From Nitrospinota bacterium (GTDB taxonomy: Bacteria > Nitrospinota > Nitrospinia > Nitrospinales > Nitrospinaceae): DNA of 8,726 bases. Numbering within the stretch: position 1 is the stretch's first letter; the number at the start of each line of letters is the position of its first letter. Where the stretch lies: the NCBI GenBank assembly GCA_027298165.1, contig JAPUGN010000103.1:1-8726 (forward strand), read 5' to 3'. Below the pieces are notes generated by a model, which saw nothing but the letters and a program-made list of their open reading frames with translations, had not been told where the DNA came from and ran no database searches. Shown here piece after piece: positions 1 through 5,560 of the stretch. A program made the position numbers and the translations under genes.

Positions 1-1138
1 CATGGCCCCGTTGACGATGATGATCATCGCGCTGGTGGGCGGCGGCACCGCGTTGTTCGCGGCGACCAACGGCACCTGTCAGTTCGACATCAAACGCATA
101 CTCGCTTATTCCACGGTCAGCCAGATCGGGTACATGTTCCTGGCCTGCGGAGTCGGCGCCTACACCGCCGCCATTTTCCACCTGGTGACCCACGCCTTCT
201 TCAAGGCCTGCTTGTTCCTCGGTGCCGGAAGCGTGATCCACGGCATGCAAAACGAACAGGACATCCGCAAGATGGGCGGACTGAAAGATCACTTTCCGAT
301 CACTTACGTTACGTTTTTAGTATCGACGATTGCCATTGCAGGAATCTTCCCGTTCTCGGGATTCTTCAGTAAGGATGAAATTCTGTACCATGCGTTGTTG
401 GACGGTAATGTCATCTATTGGGGTATGGGCATCAGCGGGGCGTTCATTACGGCGTTCTACATGTTTCGACTGGTGTTCATGACGTTCCACGGACCGTCCC
501 ATGTCGAACCGCATGTGCATCCGCACGAGTCGCCCAAAATCATGACTTATCCCCTGATTGTTCTGGCCTTTGGGGCGCTCGGTGCGGGACTTCTGGGCAT
601 CCCGCTGTTCCAGGGATGGCACCTCCTGCACAATTGGTTGGCGCCGGTTCTGGCGTTCGATCTGGAGACGGCCCTGCACGCTTCCGAACGGATGCTGGCG
701 GAGCACGGCCATCACACCTCGTTCGCCGAGGTCCTGCACGAGGCGCAACACCAATCGCACAATATCTGGTTGGAGATCACCCTGATGCTGTTCTCCATCG
801 GCGTGGCGCTGGCGGGAATTGCGACCGCCTGGTTTTTCTATATCAAAAAACCCGACCTGCCCGGCAAGCTCGCCAAAGGGCAGTGGGGATTCGACATGGT
901 GCAGAACAAATACTATATCGACGAATTGATCGATGAAGCCCTGGTCAAACCCCTGGTCAAAGGGTCCGACCTGCTATGGCGGCAAGCGGATGCCCGGGGC
1001 GTGGACGGGGCGGTCAATGGCGTGGCGCAGGCCATTGGCTGGCTCAGCAAGATGGCCCGCAGTTTTCAGTCGGGGTTTGTGCGCAACTACGCCCTGTTCA
1101 TGGTGGTGGGGTTTATTGCTCTATTAATCATTATCTGA
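1..1138 (+). CDS. nuoL: NADH:quinone oxidoreductase subunit L, 3' part (5' end outside window)
   Basis: C-terminal 378 residues of the largest antiporter-like subunit of respiratory Complex I, an integral membrane protein of the proton-pumping arm. The frame is open at the left edge, so the Met codon at position 2 is internal. By comparison with E. coli NuoL about 270 N-terminal residues are missing. Counting from that Met, I see the discontinuous-helix motif DIKRILAYSTVSQIGYM (K31), the HLVTHAFFKACLFL motif (H60, H64, K68, matching E. coli H334/H338/K342) and FSGFFSKDEIL (K124, matching K399), so the visible part of the proton path is intact. Two His-rich loop stretches (about residues 163-175 and 226-254) are of a kind common in NuoL. 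The last 100 residues hold the polar start of the long lateral helix (around WGFDMVQNKYYIDELIDE) and a final membrane helix ending FIALLIII. The stop TGA at 1136-1138 lies 10 bases before nuoM. Confidence 0.97.
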   Translation, partial: MAPLTMMIIALVGGGTALFAATNGTCQFDIKRILAYSTVSQIGYMFLACGVGAYTAAIFHLVTHAFFKACLFLGAGSVIHGMQNEQDIRKMGGLKDHFPITYVTFLVSTIAIAGIFPFSGFFSKDEILYHALLDGNVIYWGMGISGAFITAFYMFRLVFMTFHGPSHVEPHVHPHESPKIMTYPLIVLAFGALGAGLLGIPLFQGWHLLHNWLAPVLAFDLETALHASERMLAEHGHHTSFAEVLHEAQHQSHNIWLEITLMLFSIGVALAGIATAWFFYIKKPDLPGKLAKGQWGFDMVQNKYYIDELIDEALVKPLVKGSDLLWRQADARGVDGAVNGVAQAIGWLSKMARSFQSGFVRNYALFMVVGFIALLIII

Positions 1139-1148
1139 GTCGGCATTC

Positions 1149-2711
1149 ATGTTTTTAACGTTTCTGACATTTTTACCGCTGTTCGGCGCGATCCTTCTGG
1201 CCTTCATTCCCAAACAGGAAGAAGGCGCCATCAAGCAGACCGCGCTGGCGATCGCCATAGCGGATTTCCTGCTGTCGCTCCAACTGTACGCGGATTTCGA
1301 CACCACCACCGCCGCCATGCAGTTCACGATGGACGTCCCCTGGATCGAAACCTGGGGCATCAGCTATCACGTGGGAATCGACGGCATTTCGCTCCTGCTC
1401 TACATCATGACCACCGCCCTCACGGCCATTGCTGTTCTGGCCTCGTTCAGCATCAAAAAGCACGTCAAGGAATTCATGATGGCCATGCTGGCGTTGAGCA
1501 CAGGCATGCTCGGGGTCTTTATCTCCCTCGACTTTTTCCTGTTTTACATGTTCTGGGAATTCCAGTTGATCCCAATGTACCTGATCATCGGCGTCTGGGG
1601 CGGTCCGCGCCGGGTTTACGCGGCAATAAAGTTTTTCATATTTACCGGAGTCGGCTCCCTGCTCATGCTGGTGGGGATCATCTGGATCTACTTCCATTTT
1701 CACCAAACCGTCGGGGTGTTCACCACCGATATCATGCTGATCACCCAGCAGATCAATCTGGACATGCTCCAGCAGAAATGGCTGTTCTGCGCGTTTTTCC
1801 TGGCGTTCGCCATCAAGGTGCCGATGTTCCCGTTCCACACCTGGTTGCCGGACGCCCATGTGGAAGCGCCGACGGCGGGCAGTGTCATCCTGGCCGGAGT
1901 TTTGCTGAAGATGGGGACGTACGGGTTTCTCCGTTTCAACCTGCCCCTGTTTCCGCTGGCCAGTGTCGAATTTCTGCCCTATGTCTGCAGCCTTGCGGTG
2001 ATCGGTATCATTTACGGTGCGCTGGTGGCTATGATGCAGGAGGATCTCAAAAAATTGGTGGCCTATTCCAGTGTGAGTCACCTGGGATTCGTCATGCTGG
2101 GAATTTTCTCGTTCAACCATTACGGACTGCAAGGTGCCCTGTTGCAGAATATCAATCACGGCATCACCTCGTCGGCCCTCTTTTTGCTGGTGGGCATGAT
2201 CTATGACCGCCGGCACACGCGGCTAATCAAGGATTTCGGCGGTCTGGCCAAGGTCATTCCCGTGTTCACCGTCTGCTTTATGATCATGACCCTGTCCTCG
2301 GTGGGACTGCCGGGGACGAACGGGTTCGTCGGGGAGTTTCTGATCCTTCTGGGAATTTTCCAGAATCATATGGGCTTCGCCATTGTCGCTACGACCGGAG
2401 TGATCTTCGCCGCCTGTTACATGCTGTGGATGTTTCAGCGGGTGATGTTTCTCGAAGTCAAAAACCCGGAGAATGAAAAACTGGAAGATATGACGCCGAG
2501 GGAATTGTGTACCATGATTCCTCTCATCATTTTCGTGTTCTGGATCGGATTTTACCCGAAACCGTTTACCAAAACGTTTGACACGTCCATTAAGCACCTG
2601 ATCACCCAAGTGACTCCGAAGGACAATCATGGCGCACAAGAGCACCACGCGTCGGCGAATACCGAGGTGAAACTGGCGCAAGCTGAAGCCGATACGTCCG
2701 GCTCTCATTAA
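1149..2711 (+). CDS. nuoM: NADH:quinone oxidoreductase subunit M
   Basis: Complete 520-residue antiporter-like subunit of the Complex I membrane arm, which couples quinone reduction to proton translocation. It is close to the family's usual length (about 500) and has many predicted membrane helices. Family residues seen: E137 in FYMFWEFQLIPMYLI, K223 and H230 in AIKVPMFPFHTWLPDAH, and K254 in VILAGVLLKMGTYG, which is the set expected for a working channel. DLKKLVAYSSVSHLGF (about 299-314) and NINHGITSSALFLLVG (about 334-349) are also typical. The C-terminal 30 or so residues are hydrophilic (His, Gln, Glu, Ala) and extend past the last helix. The ATG at 1149 starts 10 bases after nuoL. There is no strong Shine-Dalgarno sequence, only a GAG around the nuoL stop, so translational coupling to nuoL is likely (inference). 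Confidence 0.98.
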   Translation: MFLTFLTFLPLFGAILLAFIPKQEEGAIKQTALAIAIADFLLSLQLYADFDTTTAAMQFTMDVPWIETWGISYHVGIDGISLLLYIMTTALTAIAVLASFSIKKHVKEFMMAMLALSTGMLGVFISLDFFLFYMFWEFQLIPMYLIIGVWGGPRRVYAAIKFFIFTGVGSLLMLVGIIWIYFHFHQTVGVFTTDIMLITQQINLDMLQQKWLFCAFFLAFAIKVPMFPFHTWLPDAHVEAPTAGSVILAGVLLKMGTYGFLRFNLPLFPLASVEFLPYVCSLAVIGIIYGALVAMMQEDLKKLVAYSSVSHLGFVMLGIFSFNHYGLQGALLQNINHGITSSALFLLVGMIYDRRHTRLIKDFGGLAKVIPVFTVCFMIMTLSSVGLPGTNGFVGEFLILLGIFQNHMGFAIVATTGVIFAACYMLWMFQRVMFLEVKNPENEKLEDMTPRELCTMIPLIIFVFWIGFYPKPFTKTFDTSIKHLITQVTPKDNHGAQEHHASANTEVKLAQAEADTSGSH

Positions 2712-2717
2712 CTGCCG

Positions 2718-2722
2718 AAGGA
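2718..2722 (+). promoter_or_regulatory. Ribosome binding site that selects the nuoN GTG start
   Basis: AAGGA sits 6 bases before GTG at 2729 and 12 bases before the in-frame ATG at 2735. The normal spacing favours GTG as the start codon. Confidence 0.6.
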
Positions 2723-2728
2723 TTTGTT

Positions 2729-4162
2729 GTGGAAATGATAACCCCACCTGAAATCGACCTGATCAGCCTGGCACCCGTGCTGGTGCTCAGTGTGTTCACC
2801 ATGCTGTTGTTGCTGATGGATCTGTTTATCGGCAAAAACAAGTCCGGCCTGGTGTTCATCAGCCTGACGGGTCTTCTGCTGGCGGCGGTCAGCAGTTTCG
2901 CCAAGACCGATTGGCCGGTGCGCTCGTTCGGCGGCAGTTACGTGGTCGACCATATGTCAGTGTTTTTCACGATTGTGTTCTGCATCAGCTCGGCTCTGGC
3001 TGTTCTGCTTTCTGTCGAATACAACCGGCGGGAAAATATCCGCGTCGGCGAATATTACAGCTTGATCATGTTCTGCACGGTGGGAATGATCATCCTGGCG
3101 TCCTCGACCGACCTGATCATGATTTTCCTGGGAGTTGAAATTGTTTCCCTGTGCCTGTACGTTCTGGCGGGAATTCGCCGCGGAGATGTCCGGTCGAACG
3201 AAGCGGCACTCAAATATTTTCTTCTGGGAGCGTTCGCGACGGGATTCCTGTTGTACGGCATGACGATGCTCTACGGCACCACCGGCACCACCAAACTGGC
3301 GGGCATTGCCGAGGCCATCAGCAGCGGCCAGGTGTTGTCCCGACCCATGATGCTGATGGGCATAGTGCTTTTGGTTCTGGGATTCGGGTTCAAGGTGGCT
3401 TCGGTACCGTTTCACATGTGGGCGCCGGACGTCTACCAGGGCGCACCGACTCCGGTTACGGCTTTTATGGCGGTAGGACCCAAGGCCGCGGCCTTCGCAG
3501 CGTTCTTCCGGGTATTCACCGAAGCCCTACCGGAGATGGCCACGTCATGGGACATGATCCTGAGCATCGTCGCCGTGATCACCATGTTCGTGGGCAACCT
3601 GGGCGCCATCGTGCAGACCAATATCAAGCGCCTGCTGGCCTATTCCAGCATCTCCCATGCCGGTTACATTCTGATTGCCATTATCGCCCGCAACTCCCTG
3701 GGAAGCTCGGCGCTGGTCTTTTACATGCTGACCTACACCTTCATGATCTTTGGAGCCTTCGGCATTGTGATTCTTGTGGGCCGCGAGGGTAAGGAAAATC
3801 TGGAGCTAGAGGATTATTCCGGACTGGGATTCCGCGCGCCCCTGCTGGCCCTGAGCATGTCTATATTCATGCTTTCTCTGGGGGGATTGCCACCGCTGGC
3901 GGGCTTTGTGGCCAAGTTTTACATCTTCCAGGCGGCCCTGAGTGAGGGTTATGTGATCCTGGTCGTGCTGGCGGTCCTGAACAGCGCCATTTCCTTCTAT
4001 TACTACCTGCGGGTCATGGTTTACATGTATATGAGGGAACCGCAGGGCGAATTCCAGATTTCCACGACACCGATCACCCTGCTGGTCATCATCATCGGCG
4101 TCCTGGGTACCGTCCAGCTGGGCTTGTACCCGGGCCCCGTCCTGTCCCTCGCCCAACCCTGA
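2729..4162 (+). CDS. nuoN: NADH:quinone oxidoreductase subunit N
   Basis: Complete 477-residue third antiporter-like subunit of Complex I, which sits next to the small NuoA/J/K subunits in the membrane arm. Length fits the family (about 480). Counting from the GTG, the key charged residues all appear: E137 in FLGVEIVSLCLYVL, K162 in AALKYFLLGAF, K222 and H229 in GFKVASVPFHMWAPDVYQGAPT, and K252 in AVGPKAAAFAAFF. These line up within a few residues of E. coli E133, K158, K217, H224 and K247. NIKRLLAYSSISHAGYILI and LPPLAGFVAKFYIF further down complete the pattern. GTG at 2729 is preferred over ATG at 2735 because of the AAGGA spacing; the difference is two residues. It follows nuoM by 17 bases and ends the nuo cluster, since the next gene has its own promoter. 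No convincing terminator is visible directly after the stop. Confidence 0.98.
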   Translation: MEMITPPEIDLISLAPVLVLSVFTMLLLLMDLFIGKNKSGLVFISLTGLLLAAVSSFAKTDWPVRSFGGSYVVDHMSVFFTIVFCISSALAVLLSVEYNRRENIRVGEYYSLIMFCTVGMIILASSTDLIMIFLGVEIVSLCLYVLAGIRRGDVRSNEAALKYFLLGAFATGFLLYGMTMLYGTTGTTKLAGIAEAISSGQVLSRPMMLMGIVLLVLGFGFKVASVPFHMWAPDVYQGAPTPVTAFMAVGPKAAAFAAFFRVFTEALPEMATSWDMILSIVAVITMFVGNLGAIVQTNIKRLLAYSSISHAGYILIAIIARNSLGSSALVFYMLTYTFMIFGAFGIVILVGREGKENLELEDYSGLGFRAPLLALSMSIFMLSLGGLPPLAGFVAKFYIFQAALSEGYVILVVLAVLNSAISFYYYLRVMVYMYMREPQGEFQISTTPITLLVIIIGVLGTVQLGLYPGPVLSLAQP

Positions 4163-4207
4163 TCGTTCCTATCCCCAAATATCCGACCTTTATTTCTCCG
4201 GTCACGG

Positions 4208-4235
4208 TTGATTCTTCCGCAGTTTTTTATATAAT
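4208..4235 (+). promoter_or_regulatory. Sigma70-type promoter for the 103-residue gene
   Basis: The -35 element TTGATT (4208-4213, 4 of 6 consensus bases), a 16-base spacer and a perfect -10 TATAAT (4230-4235) predict transcription from about 4242, giving a leader near 29 bases. A T6 run (4223-4228) lies in the spacer. This makes the downstream gene independent of the nuo operon, although read-through from nuoN remains possible because no strong terminator separates them. Confidence 0.6.
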
Positions 4236-4270
4236 TCAGAATACACAAATCAATTGAAGGGTTGTGACTT

Positions 4271-4582
4271 ATGAAGATGCATCATTTGCCACCCGAGACG
4301 GTGGAACAGATTATGGTCAAGATTAAAGAAGTGGTCGATTCCGGGGAATATGCAATGGAATCCATGGACGAGATTTTCACCTTGTCCGGAGTGGACGGCA
4401 AACATTTTCTGGATAGCAAGAATAATCCCGCACAGGCCTTGCAGGTCAACTTTGAAATGGACCCGGAACGGGGAATCCGGTATTTCGATCCGTTTAATTT
4501 TTACACCAACGGGATTTACAAGGATTTCGACGGCTGGTCGGTCTGGACGCAGGACAATTTAAAAGAGCCCTGGTCCGAATAG
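4271..4582 (+). CDS. Small protein of unknown function (103 aa)
   Basis: I do not recognise this protein. It is 103 residues long, acidic, with no signal peptide, membrane helix, Cys pair or obvious nucleotide-binding motif, so it is probably cytoplasmic. The first 45 or so residues look helical and amphipathic (VEQIMVKIKEVVDSGEYAM). The second half is rich in Phe, Tyr and Trp (IRYFDPFNFYTNGIYKDFDG, then WSVW), suggesting a small folded alpha/beta domain. It looks real: promoter at 4208-4235, ribosome site AAGGG (4257-4261) nine bases before the ATG, codon use like its neighbours, and a hairpin at its stop. It lies 108 bases after nuoN and converges on tatA. A second in-frame ATG (4277) is possible but worse spaced. 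Closeness to nuoN might hint at a respiratory link, but that is inference from position only. Confidence 0.85.
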   Translation: MKMHHLPPETVEQIMVKIKEVVDSGEYAMESMDEIFTLSGVDGKHFLDSKNNPAQALQVNFEMDPERGIRYFDPFNFYTNGIYKDFDGWSVWTQDNLKEPWSE

Positions 4583-4594
4583 GACAGGGCTCTT
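4563..4594. terminator. Strong hairpin, probable bidirectional terminator between the small gene and tatA
   Basis: A perfect 10-bp stem, AAGAGCCCTG (4563-4572) with CAGGGCTCTT (4585-4594), extends by three more pairs (TCC 4574-4576 with GGA 4582-4584) past a single-base bulge, closing a 5-base loop. Read on the minus strand the stem runs into TCTTTTAAATT, a fair U-tract, so it should stop transcripts coming from tatA. On the plus strand only TCTT then AAAGG follows, so it is weaker in that direction. The stop codon of the 103-residue gene (TAG, 4580-4582) lies across the loop and upper stem. Confidence 0.65.
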
Positions 4595-4625
4595 AAAGGT
4601 ATACGGGAAGATGAAAATGGGATGA

Positions 4626-4657
4626 ACCGGGTAGCGTCTGGTGCGGTCCCTTTTTTT
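4626..4657 (+). terminator. Possible second terminator for the small gene
   Basis: A weak 4-bp stem, ACCG (4626-4629) with CGGT (4644-4647), has a 14-base loop. CCC and then a seven-T run (4651-4657) follow. The T-run is good but the stem is poor. It overlaps the last bases of tatA on the other strand, where the T-run encodes part of the tatA stop. Confidence 0.3.
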
Positions 4658-5051
4658 ATGCCTTGGCCTTCTTTTCAGCCTGATCCGCCTGGTCCTGGGC
4701 GAAATCATAACTGCCTTTTCTCGGTAAGGAAGCAGTGAAGGACTCGGCCTGATCCTTCATGGCCTTATCTTTGGCTTCACCATCCGCCTGAGCCTTTTCA
4801 CGGGCCAGACGTTCTTTTTCTTCATCACTTAAATTTTCCTGCTGAAGTTCATCGGCCGGCGCTTGACCCTCGGCTCCGCCTTCGACCTGAGCGGTATCAG
4901 CACTCGCCTCTTCCGCCTCTTTCATGGACGTCTTGAAATTCTTGATACTGCGTCCGAAGGCGCTACCGATTTCCGGCAGTTTACCTGCCCCAAAAATAAT
5001 CATGATGATGACCAGAATGATCATCAACTCTGGAAAACCAATACCCATCAT
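4656..5051 (-). CDS. tatA: Twin-arginine translocase subunit TatA with long charged tail
   Basis: 131-residue TatA/E-family protein that oligomerises in the inner membrane to let folded, twin-arginine signal-bearing proteins through, together with TatC. It has the usual order: a very short N-terminus with GFPEL, one membrane helix (about residues 9-20, LMIILVIIMIIF), the hinge motif FGAGKLPEIG, an amphipathic helix (about residues 25-45, GSAFGRSIKNFKTSMKEAEE), then a polar tail. FGxxKLPE favours TatA over TatB, which usually has a Pro-Glu-rich GPERLP-type hinge. The family is normally about 60-90 residues. Here the tail is roughly 85 residues of Ala, Glu, Gln, Lys and Asp, probably disordered. 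The first of two adjacent Met codons is chosen because GGGAGGA (5060-5066 in plus coordinates) sits 8 bases ahead. No tatC or tatB is in the window. It converges with the 103-residue gene and diverges from the TPR gene. Confidence 0.93.
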   Translation of the reverse strand: MMGIGFPELMIILVIIMIIFGAGKLPEIGSAFGRSIKNFKTSMKEAEEASADTAQVEGGAEGQAPADELQQENLSDEEKERLAREKAQADGEAKDKAMKDQAESFTASLPRKGSYDFAQDQADQAEKKAKA

Positions 5052-5218
5052 GGCGGTAATCCTCCCGTGAAAAAATAAAAATCAAGGCCGGGTTCCCCCG
5101 AACTTTGGAAACCACATAAAATTAAGTCTTTGAGCGGGTTAAGTTTATCCTGATTGCAAGACCATTTACAAGAATAATCGGGTGAATTACTGAGAAAACC
5201 TCTCAAATTTGGACATTT

Positions 5219-5247
5219 ATAATAATCTCTTTAAAAACAATAACCAA
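5219..5247 (-). promoter_or_regulatory. Candidate tatA promoter
   Basis: On the minus strand TTGGTT (5242-5247) is separated by 17 bases from TATTAT (5219-5224). The -10 matches consensus at 5 of 6 bases and the -35 at 3 of 6. Predicted leader is about 160 bases. The surrounding AT-rich stretch makes chance matches likely, so this is tentative. Confidence 0.3.
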
Positions 5248-5395
5248 CAACCCGAAAATCCCGGCCTGTTTCCCCAATTGAGCCTTCGGAAAAGCCGGTG
5301 GGGTTCCCCTGTTTCATCTGAACAAGCGGACCCTCCTGGCCTGCCCGGCTCCTGATGAGCCTCAATCGGATAATTTTCATATCGCTAATTCAACG

Positions 5396-5483
5396 ATTTT
5401 CAGCCTCACCGAATCGGCCCCATTCAACTGTATCCAATACCCCATTATTTCACGGATAATCCATTGATTTGAAGGCTGAAAAT
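5396..5483. repeat. 11-bp inverted repeat followed by a T-run in the TPR gene leader
   Basis: ATTTTCAGCCT (5396-5406) and AGGCTGAAAAT (5473-5483) are perfect reverse complements 66 bases apart. The second arm runs straight into TTTTTGTTT (5483-5491), which on the plus strand resembles a large-loop terminator or attenuator upstream of the TPR start. Function is inferred; it could equally be a chance repeat or a protein-binding pair. Confidence 0.45.
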
Positions 5484-5548
5484 TTTTGTTTAATCCTTGT
5501 GGAAAAAACGAAAATAAGAGGTTATGCTTAAAATATACATTAACATTC

Positions 5549-5552
5549 AGGA
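5549..5552 (+). promoter_or_regulatory. Ribosome binding site setting the TPR gene start
   Basis: AGGA lies 8 bases before ATG at 5561. The frame stays open upstream to a TTG at 5486, but that codon has no ribosome site, and the added 25 residues do not belong to the repeat pattern. ATG 5561 is therefore taken as the start. Confidence 0.6.
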
Positions 5553-5560
5553 TAAATAAT

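Larger units (their letters stand above)
5052..5560. other. 509-base divergent intergenic region between tatA and the TPR gene
   Basis: No credible gene on either strand. The region is AT-rich near both genes and more G+C-rich in the middle (about 5263-5360). It holds the tatA ribosome site and candidate promoter, an 11-bp inverted repeat followed by a T-run, an 8-bp direct repeat CGGATAAT (5367-5374 and 5453-5460), and AGCCGG/CCGGCT arms (5293-5298 and 5345-5350). No well-formed plus-strand promoter for the TPR gene could be found. A TAAAAT (5529-5534) resembles a -10 but has no matching -35. Confidence 0.6.

Noticed and set aside
317..760. Minus-strand open frame opposite nuoL, and similar ones opposite nuoN (2957-3415, 3806-4156)
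   Set aside because: Arg/Gln/His-rich shadow frames with no motif, overlapped by well-conserved Complex I genes.
1173..2216. Long minus-strand open frame (347 codons) opposite nuoM
   Set aside because: Its product is dominated by His, Gln, Arg, Asp and Gly in no domain pattern, the usual look of the reverse complement of a hydrophobic membrane gene. nuoM on the other strand is unmistakable.
5218..5223. Perfect TATAAT on the plus strand as a TPR promoter
   Set aside because: No acceptable -35 at 15-19 bases upstream, it lies in an AT-rich run, and it would need a leader of more than 300 bases.
5486..5560. TTG-initiated N-terminal extension of the TPR protein by 25 residues
   Set aside because: No ribosome site before the TTG, the region is AT-rich and non-repeat, and AGGA is ideally placed for ATG at 5561.
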